Part shown: positions 24,785-37,579 of the stretch, in pieces | Numbering within the stretch: position 1 is the first letter of the stretch | Layout of the letters: each line of letters begins with the position of its first letter | Origin: Casuarina equisetifolia | Lineage: Eukaryota; Streptophyta; Magnoliopsida; Fagales; Casuarinaceae | Reading direction: 5' to 3' | Length of the DNA stretch: 64,000 nucleotides | NCBI GenBank assembly: GCA_028551475.1 | Contig: CM052356.1 | Location: 13,357,884 to 13,421,883, forward strand | Program-made: the position numbers and the translations under genes | The notes under the pieces: model-generated | Seen by the model: only the letters and a program-made list of their open reading frames with translations | Database searches by the model: none | Told to the model about the DNA's origin: nothing

Positions 24785-26059
24785 TGTTCGGTGAAATTCT
24801 AAATGCAAGTGAACATATCAAACAAGTAATATAATGATAAGAAAGATATCGTCCCACAGAGATTGGTGATTACTAGACCAACTAATTACGAATGATAAAT
24901 AACTCCTAGAATTTATCTAACAAATTCAAATGATAAATGATAGATTAACTAACTAAATCTAAGAAAGCTAAATACAATAAATATGTTAAAGCATATGATT
25001 TCATCATAATTCCTAAGTATTAATATTGATTATTTATGCTTGCAAGATGGATAATATCTATGTGATGGCAGAACTTCCTAATTTATTTACTATCCTATGT
25101 CTAGGTATAGCAAATCTACTTAGTTCATTAATTCACTATATCTCTATATGTGAATTGAAACAAACCAAATGCATTAGGATCCATAAACATTCCCAGTTTA
25201 CACCAAAAGCCACACAAATAATATGGTATATGTCTATCCATATTTAATTTATGGTTACACATTACAAGAAGCAACTGCATATCATCTCCTTTCGGTCTTA
25301 AACATGCAAATCATATCATTCAAGTGGTAGCTAATCACTTAAAAGCATTAAACACAGTAATATGTAACTTCACATAAACAAAATATCTTGCAAAACATAA
25401 TAATCATAAGATTCATACCATCATAATTAGGTTACATCGTAGCTCTAACAAAAATAAACTAAAACATAAAGAAATAATGAGGAAGAATAGTAATAAGAGA
25501 TAAAGAAGGCATCTTGAATCTAAGAACAAGAAGTCTGTCACCCTTTTTGTCTTCTTTTCAAAAAAACCTTGAATTCTTGGCCTCTTTCTTGAGTTGTGCT
25601 TAATTTCCTCCTCCCCTTTTCTTTTGCCTCTACTCTTCTCTTAAATAGGGTTTAGGTTTAGACCTACTCTTATCCTAGTAGAATTTGGTTTTAGAGATCT
25701 AAAACAATTGGGTTTTGAACTCTTAATTTAATTAGGTTTTGAACTCCTAATTTAATTAGGCTTTGAACTCCTAATATGATTAGGTTTTCTAATTATTTAG
25801 AAAACCCAATAACAATAAAATCTAATAACAATCATTCAAAGCCCAAGCCCATCTTGACTCTCTTAATCTTGATATTACGATTTTGCCACACAATAAGCAT
25901 TAGGCTCTCCATGTTCATCCCTTTTCTCCTTGCCTTCTTATGCTACATAAACAAGATAAATTTAGGTAAATAAAGAGGAGTTCAAATGTTTTCTCACAAT
26001 TATTAAAGTTATTTATTGCCTAAAATAAGTAAAATAACTCTATAAAAATAGAGTTATCA
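24785..26059 (-). mobile_element. Solo LTR, Athila-like family A, in gypsy
   Basis: The 1275-bp solo LTR is flanked by an exact 5-bp duplication, CCTAG, at 24780-24784 and 26060-26064. The gypsy C-terminal sequence continues across the insertion. By eye it is closest to the copy at 16069-17342. Variant 24-bp subrepeats (TTGAACTCCTAATTTAATTA type) lie at about 25681-25790. Confidence 0.95.
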
Positions 26060-26129
26060 CCTAGGGAGGATGATGCAACTACATTCAATCCAACTCAATT
26101 TACCACAAGAAATAAGTATAAATAGCAAG

Positions 26130-27570
26130 TTAAGACAATCTTAAACATCAAAGAGAGACACCTAATTTTTCCATAGTGGTTCAGCCTTTTTCACCTACTT
26201 TCACCATCTTTTTCCTCCAACTTAACCAGTTGAAGTCCTTTTTACTAACAAAGTAAGAGAAAACATTTTCCACATTTTCCACATTTTCCACACTTTCCAA
26301 CTCCTCCTTAAGGAGTTATACAAGTCACTGATTACAAGGAAAGGTTGAAACAACCTTTGTACAATTATCAAATCCCTAAATAATATGAAATGTGTGGAAT
26401 ATAGCTTATCAAAAAGCTTATTCAAAAGATTGAACAAGTATCTAAACTCTAATCACAAAACCCCTAAATATCATCAAATTAGAATTTTGGATTTACAACA
26501 CTATTTATATGCATATAATGTGTAGAGTTAATTAGCAAAAAATAAGTGTATACAAGTATAAGAAATCATAAAGAAACAATCTTGGAAAAGTATCACCGAG
26601 TATCACCCTAGATTGGGTAATATCATCGAAGCTTAATATGATGGCAGTATATGAGCAAAACTTCAATGCTTCTCATGATTTCACAAGTATATCATCCAAA
26701 AGCTCCAAATCAATCATTAAGAAGGACTTATAGACCATTTTCTAATAATAGTAGCATTTTAGGGTTTCTTATCAAACCTAACATTACCATAGCTTTCTTC
26801 CTGTTAGAAAGAGAGAAGTATTCCATCAATCAACAATAGAATCTTTGATGCTTGCAGAGGACCATTCTAACACTTCAATCCTTTCACAAATCTTTCTATT
26901 GAAGAGTCGGTATCTTAGAGAGAAAGAAAGTGTGGAGCTTCTGAAATATTTAGGAAATTAAGGCTTTAGTCAAAACAATCAAGACCCTATTAAGCTCTCT
27001 CAGTCACTTAAATGAAATAGCATCGTTAAGCTTTTAAACAACTTAGGTCAAAACGTCTTTGAACCACACGAGCTAAGCTTCTAAATATATTGTGGGCTGA
27101 GCTTCTAAATACATTACGGGCTAAGCTTCAAAATACATTGTGGGCTAAGCTTCAAAAGCTATCACGGGCTGAGCTTTTAAGGATATCATGGCAAGTCATA
27201 GTTGGCCTGCTTTAAGTGAGCTTCGGATCATCTCTTAATCAAGCCTCATTTGGCTTGTTTCAAGTGAACTTTGATTAGTCCTTAAGTGGACTTCAAGTGA
27301 CCTATAAATATACAAGTTCCAACATCACTTTTTCTTTAAAATTAATTGTTATACAATTAACATTCCATCAATATTTATTGCATAAAAATATCCCTTTTAA
27401 GCATAGATACAGTTGCATTATAAGGGAATGTAAGAATTCGGTTACTTTATAATATCATTGATTAATAATTTGCACACCTTTTACTTCTTTGTTGTTCAAT
27501 TTTGCACATAAACATATGAAAAACATTTATATATATGTATTATATGCAACCAAAGTTTATCACAACAAAA
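26130..27570. mobile_element. Probable further insertion in the gypsy element
   Basis: Gypsy-like sequence ends near 26125, and a plausible gypsy tail reappears near 27575. Between them lies AT-rich non-coding DNA with a 9-bp triplicate (unit ATTTTCCAC, about 26264-26295) and a 24-bp minisatellite (27072-27191). I could not find terminal repeats or a target duplication. The boundaries and nature are uncertain. Confidence 0.4.
27072..27191. repeat. 24-bp minisatellite, five copies
   Basis: Five contiguous 24-bp units begin at 27072, 27096, 27120, 27144 and 27168. Consensus GCTRAGCTTCTAAATACATTRYGG; the last two copies are more diverged. There are no spacers between units, so this is not a CRISPR array. 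Confidence 0.93.
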
Positions 27571-27950
27571 CATATTCTTTTCCAATAGGACTATAATATG
27601 ATCTAATGGATCCAAGAAGCCCAAAATTGAGAAATGTCTTTGGACTACTTTGAACTACTATCTTTGGTCAAAAGAATTGATTGGCGTGCTTTGGAACTAT
27701 CATCCTTTGGTCAATAGTTGTTAGGCTCAATGGTTGTTAAGTCTCAGTTATTCGTCTCATCTTTTTAACTCTTAACTTTGCAACTTTCTAATATTTGACG
27801 TGTTTCTTAATTATTAAGTCTTAGTCTTTTATTTATAGAGTGAGTATTTTCATTTGTAATTAGTTTGGAATGAAATAGAAAACTTTTTGCTTGATTGTTA
27901 AACTTGTATCCTTTATTGAATTTTTTGCCAAAAATGGTGGTAGAACACCT

Positions 27951-30228
27951 CCTTGACTGGTGGCTCAACCTTTATGTTTTGAAGCTTGTTTACTTGGTGT
28001 CTATATTTAAGTTCTTGTTTAGTTTACATTTTCCATTTTCTTTTCCTACTAACTCCATCCTTATTAACAGTATTCTCAAAACTACATTCAAACATTATCG
28101 CTAAGCTTAACTCACTCAGTCCCACATAATTCTACCTCACAAAGATGGATACAAACATGGCAATTTTGTTGGTTTTCTGTTTTGGGTGTTTGGTCGAATC
28201 AAGGCTATAAATATGACCGGACCCGACAAACCCAACCCTGACAAGAGAGTCCTATCTTCTTTCCACTAAGTGAGGGTAGGTTTCCAGTTTTTATTTTGTT
28301 ATGCTCTCAATGTTTTAAAACTGCATGATACTCTGCAGTTTCTTGGGATGAACAAACTTATCTGCAAATCAATTGGTGACTTCTTCTGCAACTCCAGACG
28401 ACAAGGCCGAGGGTAAAGAGGGTACATGGATATAGTCAAAATGCGATTTTTATCCTTCTTTTTTTTGGTGTTTTCAAGTGCCTTTTTTAATCCGTTGCTA
28501 GTTCGTTTCAAGACCAGTGTATGCTCCTTTCTTAATTGGCGATCCCTTGTATATGCAGTCTGCAGTCTCTAGGTTTTCTACCTCAGTGCATATCTCCGGC
28601 ACTAAACATATCCATGCCTCACGTGAAGTAAAATGCTTCATCTGTCAGCGGCTTTGGTGAATTTTGTACAGTTTAGATAATGCATAGCTTCCGTGAATTT
28701 CTTAATTCTTGTTTAAAAAATTTTCTATATACAAATAAATTAATTTTTTATTTTTAAGTTGACTTATGATTAGAAATATATTTTTTAGTATAATATTAAA
28801 GTTTAGATTAAAGTATGATACTCTTTCATCCATAGTTTTTCACATAATCAAATAATTCTGTAGAAAATATGAGTAAAAATAAATTATTGTAAGCTCATTT
28901 TTAGTATATTAGTATAAGTGACTAGATTTAGATTTTATTTTATATGTGAAGATAAATGTAAGACTATTAACTAGCATTTTATAACCAACTTCATTTTTTA
29001 ACAACATACATGATTTAACGATTCATAAAATTTAAAAATAAATTTATAGAAAAATAAATTTCTTATTTAATACCTTAAAACTTTAAATTGGATATAAATT
29101 TCTCTTTAAAACCTACAACAGTAGCTTCAAGCTGTACCTCTTGAAGGCTTTCTATCAATTTGGGTAAGGAGCGGGAACCCCAGAATTCTGGCGACTTCGG
29201 TCTCCAGAGTTCATCTGGCAGCTTTTTCGTGCTTTCGATCGCTTAAATCGTGACATTGCATCGCTCTGGAGTCTACGCTCTGCGATGGCCAATATTTCCG
29301 TTGGAAGGACTGGGGGCCTAGGAAACTCTTCTGCGCGTTGACCGAGGGCATCGACAAAAGGCACCTCCTACAGTATTGAGATTTGAATGGATCTAAACGA
29401 CCCTCCTGCAGGAGTTATACTTTATTGACAGGTTCAACGGTGATGAATCCGCGCCGGCACAAGTCAACTGTTCTGAAAGCTTTTCTACCTCCAAAGATGG
29501 CTCGAAGTTTTGACCAAACCTTGTAAGAGCGTGGACCATCTTGACGACGGAGAGGAAAGCCTATCATCAAACGGGTGAACGAAAGGTAGAGACAAAGTGA
29601 AAAGAAATAAGAAAAAAAAAAAAAAAAGATGAGAGTTGAAGAATACAGTGTTGGGGAGCAATTACTGAAAGGAGTGCGTAAAACAAAGGGCTTTCTGGGA
29701 AAGAGAAAAAGGTCGAAGTCAGTATATAAAGAAAACTTGCAAACTGTAGGACTTCTTGCTTGAATAGGAAGACGTTTGTATTTTCTCTCATTCATTGTCT
29801 TCAGAAGGCATATAAATTCCAAATGACATAATTTTTCAATCATCCCAATGAGTTTCACGAATGAACCGTTTAAGCGTACTTTTTTTGGGTCCAAATTTCT
29901 CTAAAGGAATCTCCCTTTTGTTAGCAGCATTGATTGATTGGTTTATTGATTGATTAAGCACAATCCAAAAAAGAAATTGTAAAGCAGAACTGAAGAACGA
30001 GATAGGACAGAAGAAAACATGGAGAAATTTACACTATTAGGGCACAATGATAATAATAAGTCCCCCCTCCCCAAAACAAAGAGCTGCGCTATCAACTATG
30101 GTGGACCATTCTCTCAGTTTTCTCTCTTAGAAATGGACCGAGACTAGCACAAAGCTAATTAGTTTCCTAGTAGGCTGAGCATGGTACCAATATGAGGCTG
30201 CATGCGAAGACCAAAAGCAAAACCGTAA
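27951..30228. other. Intergenic DNA, start of the genic island
   Basis: I see no gene here that I can support. From 28.6 to 29.1 kb the sequence is AT-rich. From 29.15 to 29.9 kb it is more balanced, with short minus-strand frames (29155-29364, 29415-29560) that match nothing I know. These could be a decayed gene or 3' flanking transcript of the kinase gene. An A-run of 16 lies at about 29613-29628. Confidence 0.4.
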
Positions 30229-32690
30229 TTACTTATAAGCTCTTGTTCCAGCGCCAGAAAGACCATTTTTTTGGTGAATCGCAGGCCGAGTATGATTGTA
30301 TGAATGCCGGTCCTTGGTATGCTCATCTTGGCGTCTACTAGTGCCAGACTTTGAGCTGGATTTGGTCTCCTTCGTTTTCATCTTGATCGCACTGATCTGC
30401 TCTAGTTCCCCCAAAACATGCGCCATAGGTGGCCGACATTTAGGGTTTAAGTCCAGACATTTTATTATTAGCTGAGCCACCTGGAACGCACCCTCCATTG
30501 GGTAAAGTTCACTCAGCCTTGTGTCCATTATCTTCTTGAGCTTCTTCTTCTGGGAAAGCGATGGCTTGGCGTATTGGACCAGGTTCTGATTAGCACTGGG
30601 CCTGGTGGGGTCGTGCGCCCGTTGTCCCGTTAACATTTCCAGCAGCACGACGCCGAAGCCATAGACATCACTTTTTACGTACAAATGACCTGTCGACCAC
30701 ATTTTTCTCAGTGTGTTACTGTCTTCCCAGAATAACAATTGAACTTTCCATTATCGATGAGGTTACCTGTTTCGACGTATTCGGGAGCTGCATATCCATA
30801 AGTGCCCATTACACGCGTCGTCACATGCGAATTGCCATTCAAGGGGCCTAACTTTGCAAGTCCAAAATCCGAGAGCTTTGCGTTGAAGTCCTGCGAGGGG
30901 AAATTCAAGAAACAAACAAAGCAATGAGTACGACGGCGGTACAGGTGTTAAGAGTTGTTCGAGAGGCTGCAGATCCCAAAGAGTCTTACGCCATCCAGCA
31001 ATATGTTTGACGGCTTAAAATCCCGGTATATTACAGACTTTTCCGATGTATGCAGGAAAGAGAGCCCTCGAGCGGCTCCTATTGCTATTTTAAGCCTTAT
31101 GTCCCATGGAAGAGGTTCTGGAGCTCCTTCTATACAAATCAGCATAGAGTTAAAGCAAATGAAGCAACTGAATCTGGTCCATTTTCCAAAACCAAAGATT
31201 TACGAGAAATTTGAATGGAAAACTCCGTTTTTTTTTTTTCTTTTTTCTTTTTTCTAAGTCGGGTTTTTTCTTACTTCTGAACAGGTGGTTCTCCAAGCTC
31301 CCCTTCTGCATGTATTCGTATACAAGCAGGTATTCTTTGTCTTCCCAACAGTAGCCGATGAGCTTCACCAGGTTGGGGTGAGAGAACTTTCCCAGGAATT
31401 TCACTTCCGCCTGTACCCACAAATACACGAAGATTAATTCTGTTTATTTCTGAATCTTCTCTTGGTCTCATACTGCACTAATCTTGACCATTGCTTAATT
31501 TTCCATACTTTCGCTTTAAAGTGTGTAAGTCCACACGCAAATTTGTCGGCAAGAACTAAAAGAAAAGAAAATGTTTTCAGAATTCAAGGTCTAGAATACC
31601 TACCATATAAAAAACGAAAAAAGTCCTTATGTTGATCATAGAATAAACCATTATTCTATTCAAAAAAGTTGTGGTGGTAAGAAGAGGTACAATTTTTCAC
31701 TATATATATATATGTATGTATGTAAGTTTAATGTGCTCAAACTCATTTGGTCAACTAGGATACTTCGTCAAAATGATGGCCAAGTATAAGTTGGAAATAA
31801 CCTTTGGTGAGCGCAAACGATATTTTCCTCTGCCAAAAATTATAAAATTATAATTCCATATATGCGTAGAAAGCCGTTTCTTTTGAATCGGCCCAAGTGG
31901 GAAGAAGACCATTTCATAGTCAATGTTTGCGTCAAACATGAACAAAAACAAACGTACCAGCCACTCCTGCAGCCCTTGGGTACTATCTGGGTTGGATTTC
32001 TTCACTGCGACGGCGATCCCAACTCCGACCTTCGACGGTGCATTCGTGGTCTCGTCGACCCAACCTTTGAAAACCCTTCCGAAGCCCCCCTCCCCGAGTA
32101 CTGTATCCGGCCTGAAATTCCGTGTAGCACTCTTTAGCTCTGCCAATTTGAATACCTTCAAGTTTGGTGTTATGACCTTTCCTATCTGAGGCCTTTCCTC
32201 AATGTTGCTCTGGCCTCCCACTTGATCGACGCTACCGTTCGGGGCTACACTGCTGTTACTTCTTGGCTCTTCATCTTGTGGGCTATGGTTTCTCGATGTT
32301 TCTGTTTTGAAATGAAGGGAAAGACCGTGTTTTTATCACATGTTACTCTAAAAGATTGAAGTCTGTCTATGAATCAAAGATTTCTTTTACGGATTCATGG
32401 ACAACAAAGTACAAAAAGTAGACACAACCTGCAGATCATAACATGTGACTGGCAAGAGGGAGAGAAGATCGGAGAAAGAAAAACACCAAAAAAAAAAAAC
32501 TATCCATGATTGGTTGTTATTATCTTAATCTTAGCTGTTCTTGGCAATCTAAGAGAGAGAGAACAATGAATCTGCCTGAAAACCGAAACGACAGCGGACA
32601 AGGGGATACAGGGAGGTACGTACCTGGGGTTAGCGTTCTGGTGGTGGCTAAGCTATGGTTGGTAACCGGAGTTCCAACACAGTTTCCCAT
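30229..32690 (-). CDS. Receptor-like cytoplasmic kinase, RLCK-VII (PBS1-like) type, six exons
   Basis: Predicted serine/threonine kinase of 423 aa. Exons on the minus strand are 32690-32624, 32301-31958, 31410-31275, 31129-30990, 30890-30767 and 30689-30229; all introns are GT-AG and phases join exactly. The N-terminus MGNC is a classic N-myristoylation (Gly2) and palmitoylation (Cys4) signal, so the protein should sit on the inner plasma membrane. Kinase features are the glycine loop GEGGFGRV (92-99), catalytic Lys123, alpha-C Glu139, the YRD catalytic loop (217-219), DFG (237-239) and APE (264-266). All key residues are present, so it should be active. RLCK-VII kinases relay signals from immune or developmental receptor kinases; the specific receptor is not predictable. 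The C-terminal tail (about 375-423) is rich in Lys, Ser and His. The start is supported by the lipidation motif and by the fossil copy near 8.1 kb. Confidence 0.93.
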
Positions 32691-35600
32691 TAAGATCGCC
32701 CTCTTTCTTGGGCTTCTTTCCAGTGGGATGCTGATATTTATGTGATTTCCGTGGTTTCTAAGTTCGGCGAAGGAGAAAAGAAAGAGCAACGAAATAGCCA
32801 AGCAAAGAGAAAATAGCAGACTTGGACCTGTCCTGATAAACCCGCCCGGTCTGTCCTCTCCGTCTTATCATTTATTGTTTTTGACGCTAATAATTATTCG
32901 CAGCTCGTTTCACACTCTTGCTTGCCCCACCAATTGGGCTAAATTATTAAAGGAGGAAAAGCATGGGAAATGTGGAACCATGGCTCCAGTCTGGTGAGAA
33001 AAGTCTACTGACCTATAAGAGAGCACCACGAAGTCCAGTGCAGTGTCATTCGCACCAATCACTACGCATAATTGTCAAGCTGATCACGCCGTTGGAGCCC
33101 CCATCCGACCATCTTCCCCTTTGAAATTCCATCCAATTCTTGATTTTCCTTCATAGCAATTTCTGATTTCCATCCAATTCTTTAAGTTTAACCTACTGTC
33201 AATTTTCTCCGTAAAATTTGGTTCTTAAGCCTTTGACTGATTACCGATACATTGATTCTGGATAGAATGGAACCTTTTTAAGTTGACTACATTTGAGGCT
33301 CGGCACTTGATTTTTGTTTATTTTCTCATTTACTTTTCTCTAATTTAAAATTTTCATCACCGCTTACATGACGAACTTCATGGGCTTCCTCTTGCTTTCA
33401 CGGGCTTCTTACCATCTACAAGCACAAAGAAGCAATGTAGAGGGCTACGCTGACATGAAACGCCGCTACGTAGACTTCGAGAACATATATATTCTCCAGT
33501 CAAAAATGTTGCTGTCAAAAGGAGAAGCAGCCTGCGTTTCACGCTGTTAAGGAAAAGAAGAAACATAAATCTCTCCATTTTCTAGTGCCGTGTCTTGTGG
33601 AAAAGACAGAACGAATTAACCATGGAGAGATCTGTTTCCGTAGTTTCAAGAAAAATTGCAGACTACAATTTGAACTTAAACTCGTAAGCCCGGCACGCTT
33701 TGAAGGTTAAATTCTCGAATTTTGTCTTCGTGTGAACAAAACAAGTTCACACATCCATCCATTGGTCCAAGACCTATCTGAATTTGAATATTACGGTCTT
33801 CACAACGACTGTAAGAAAAGTTAAAGAGCATTGCTGTAATCCCTCTTTCGGACTTTCCGACAGCTCTTCGTTTTCCTCTCCAAGTCTCTCTTTTGTACTC
33901 CAATCCTGTATATGGTGAAAACGAGGGAAGCAGATGGAAGTGACTCTGCATACGTTTAAGGCCTTCTTATTTGTTAAGGCCTCACCAGATCAAATTGTCC
34001 ACTTGTTATGAATGTGTAAGCGCACGAAAAGGATAGAACCAGTTTGGTATTCATGAATAATGGCCAAGTCTCACAACCTGTCGAAATTTAGGGAACATGT
34101 TCTATTACTTGAATGTTCTTTGCCTCCCATTTCAAACGACGAACGGTTCAAGGTTTGATTTGGGACACAATATTGGATCAAGTTTTTGCTTTGTCTACTT
34201 GCGGCTTTTTCTTTGCCTGATCTTATTGTTTTTGATGTTTTTATTGTCCAGTTACAAAAATGTCAATAAAGACGGAGGTATATACTCGTTTACTGTCTCT
34301 GGTAGGACTGGAAATTTTGGGCAGACGTTTGAGTAGGATAAACACATGGGTGGCTAGTGGGGATTTCCAATTTAATTAGAGTGATGAGCACGGTAGTAAA
34401 TTTTGGTCCGTGGGTCTGCGGACACATGATGAGAAGTTCGCCCGACAATATATAGTGTTTGGTGGGGAGGAAAAGGGACTGAGTAGAATCAAGACATGGG
34501 CGGGTTGTGATTGAGGGGAGGGGATACATCCCGCAAAACCTTTCTCTGAAAACATAAACATTATTTGCCAAAGCCCTTGCACAATAACTGTTATTATAAG
34601 AGCAATCAAGGCTGGCATGCCGCATATCTTGATACTAAATGTGCTGGTGATGGGGAGAAGAAGGAACAAAACAGTTGGTAAGTTGCTACACTACACAAGT
34701 CTTGATTCTTGTTTCTAGAATCGTTCATTTGTAGTTTTTAGAGATCAACCAAGAATTGTCGTCCCAATCAGATTCCAATCTGCTGGCCATCTGAACAACC
34801 ACAGGCCAATCAGCAGGAGAAGAGAGCGAAGGCCCTTATCACAATCACGGTCAAAGATTCTTGCGCACTAACAGAATTGAGCTTTCTTAAACACCCTAGT
34901 CCACGGTCCTCGAGCATTTTTTATCTCCCAGTATTAGCCGTAGAAGACCTTTAAAGTTGGTAGGTAACTTAGCATTGAGGGATTAATTAATCTCAAATCC
35001 AAAAAAAAAATATCATTATTTTTTCTGGGCCGCTGTATTCACTAACTATATCATACTGTAAACCCACTCAAAAAACATTTGTCGTTTTATCTGTCTAACA
35101 ATGGAGACAACATTATGCCGTTCCCCTTTATCCTGAGCTGCTCCTATCATCTCATGATGCCTGCATCCCCAAATAGGAAGTAAAGACATATTAGCAAAGA
35201 TAGAAACTATGCACATGTTTCAGAAAATCCAACCGTGTACTATGGTTTTACCACTCCTTTAGAGGGCAAGGACAGAACCGTATCTATGAGGGACGGGTGA
35301 CTTAGTTCATCACCGACCATGAAGCATTAGGGAACTACTTGGAGGTTTCTTCCAGGGGAACCTGATCCATTCAGGTCAATTTATGATAGTTTGTTGACCC
35401 ACCAAATCCATCACAACAATCACTTTTAAAAATTTAGCAGCTTTTTTCAAGCGTTGAAATTTCTAGAGGAAAAAAAGAAGAAACTCAAGTCCACATTAGA
35501 ACGTGCTTTTCTTCTTTTCCTTTTTCTGTATTATATGCGAGGATCATTGACAAATCTTGGAAGATAGAGAAATCCATATTGCTGATCATGCTTACCAAAG

Positions 35601-37579
35601 CATATAATCACCAATCACGGCACAGTACGAGGTCAAAACAAGCTTTTTTATTTTTATTTTTATTTTTATTTTTTATTCTCCTATTTGTATCATATTCAAT
35701 AATATACGTTGCGACTCTGAACCTAAGGAAAGAAAGCTCTATAATGTCTTGAGACTCGTTTTTTTTTTTTTCCCCCTTTCTTTTTCTTTTTCCTTTTCCC
35801 CTATAATCATGCTTGGTTAAGCGTGATCCAAATACAAGCGAAAGCTTCCCCACGTTTGATTAACTTGATTCACACAGCAACAGCACAAAATGACGCGCCC
35901 ACACTGACCCTTTCCCTTCCTCTTAGAATTCTCGGACCATCGTCAGCATCTAACCACTTCCAACGTCTTCTATCGAAGAAGGGTAAACTCCAAAACCTGA
36001 ACATGTACACGAATATATATAGATAGATATATCGGTTCTGTAGGTGTTTATATATTACAACAGCAAAATGGACTTCCACAGATTCTTCTTGATCTTGACC
36101 TGCAAGAACATATCAAGAAGCAAGACAGTTAGAATGCAGATTCCATCACCTTATCTGCTTGAATAATGGAAGGAACCTCTAGCATTTTGGACAAAGAAAC
36201 TACATGAGACAGACGCTTCAGAATGATACAGTAGAGGGAGAGAGATAGAGAGAAGGTGGGGGAGAGGGAGGAACTTTCGTTCTATATGTATGAAAGTAGC
36301 AAAACACCTATACCGAGCGAATTTAGAACCTCTATCTGTTCTTTTGCATGATTATCAATTTCATGTGAATATGAATTCCATGGCCAACTATGTGAGGGAA
36401 CTCTTTCCACCTCCCAAATTACACTACTTCAGAAATACAAGTACCCAGGAAGAGAAGAAATGCAAATAGTTCTGATTTTTCATTATCAGAGCTGGGAGGC
36501 CAGAGGCCTAAGCAAGGATGAACAAGGAAAATAAAAGGATATTGCAAAAAAAAAAAAAAATCAATCCCAACTTCCAGGCAGATTTACTTTCCTCACTCTT
36601 CTAAAGACCAAAAGGTGCATAACAAAAAAGAGGGGAAGACAACTACCATACACTTAATGCTAAATAGGTGGCATCAACTAGAATGCAATCTTGACCTGGA
36701 GCTTAACCTCCTGCTCAATCAAAGTTGCAGCTTATTCAGTTTTCACCGGCCAAACACATTTTTCAAACTATGATACCACTTATATGGGGCAGGGATATTA
36801 GGCATGGACTCCTATGATTCCTATCAACATAAAGACGGGAAAGAAGAACAGCTGCTATGAGCCAATTGAGAGAGTGAATCACTCGAGTGGCTACTGTTGT
36901 TGCTGCTGTTTTTATTGTTCTTTTATTTATTTATTTTTCACCTCCCCAAAATAGTACACGACCAAGTGATTGGTGCCTGATAACCAAAGAAGACCTTAGA
37001 GTATATCACATGCAGCTAATATAAGAGGTCAAATACCAAGCCATATATATATGCAACCACAAATGAAATGATGCGAATGTACTTGACTAAGTTAAACAGT
37101 ACTTGCTGAAGATTAGGCAGAATGCTATTGTTTGGTACAATTACATGGACAAAAAACTTAACAGAAAACGGATGGACTAAAACTTTAGCAAAAGGTCATA
37201 AAATGTCTTCTTTTATGTAATCTTTTTAATTCCACTTCAATAAATTTCATATAAAAATGATGAACATGTAAAATATGTAGAAAGAGATCTCATGACATAG
37301 GTAGAAAGAAATGGTAGAACATTTAAATTTTAGCAGTTTAAAAAAACTGAAAATCAACATCTTCTCTTGGCTTTTTGAGAGGGGTTGAAGGGACAGTTGC
37401 AGTCTATGCAATCCGTACATGCAGGCTTTCTAATCATGGTTATCCAAACAGCAAGAATACAGCTTTTTCAATTTCCTGTTATCAGTATCTCTTGTAACAG
37501 AATATTGCCAAACCCAATACTCGATGAGTAAGTGCCTTACAGTTTATCAAAGCATTCAGCAGCTTCTGTCTGACAACGT
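32691..37579. other. Intergenic region between the two kinase genes
   Basis: It contains the promoter and leader side of the first kinase gene (32691 to about 33.8 kb) and the 3' flank of the second. Open frames on both strands (for example 33676-33951 and 34290-34669) have no recognisable domain and overlap each other, so I do not call genes. An (ATTTTT)n run lies at about 35643-35680. A CCAAT-type box occurs near 34804. A possible short minus-strand terminal exon (about 36100-36057) was seen but is unsupported. Confidence 0.45.
35643..35680. repeat. (TTTTTA)n microsatellite
   Basis: About six units of a hexamer of five T and one A, slightly imperfect at the right end. Confidence 0.85.

Larger units (their letters stand above)
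20345..27950 (+). mobile_element. Ty3/gypsy retrotransposon fossil carrying nested insertions
   Basis: Parts in order on the plus strand are gag (about 20345-20800, zinc knuckle at about 20746-20800), protease (about 20830-21100), reverse transcriptase (about 21339-22200), RNase H (about 22250-22476, resuming at 23539), integrase (about 23640-24500) and a C-terminal tail (to 24784, resuming at 26065). Residues resemble the element at 50155-57261, so both probably belong to the same chromovirus clade (Reina-like). Three insertions interrupt it: an unidentified segment (22477-23533), a solo LTR (24785-26059), and probably a third segment (about 26130-27570). Sequence at about 27570-27950 may be the tail and 3' LTR. 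It is heavily broken, with well over ten breaks, and looks old. The outer limits are approximate. Confidence 0.75.

Noticed and set aside
27072-27191. CRISPR-like direct repeats
   Set aside because: The five 24-bp units are contiguous, with no unique spacers, in plant DNA; this is a minisatellite.
33676-33951. 91-codon minus-strand frame upstream of the first kinase
   Set aside because: No recognisable domain; it sits in the kinase's upstream region, part of which also resembles the duplicated segment near 9.7 kb.
36057-36100. Possible terminal exon on the minus strand (acceptor TTCTTGCAG followed by a short Lys-rich end)
   Set aside because: No upstream exons with matching phase could be found, so it stays a chance splice-like motif.
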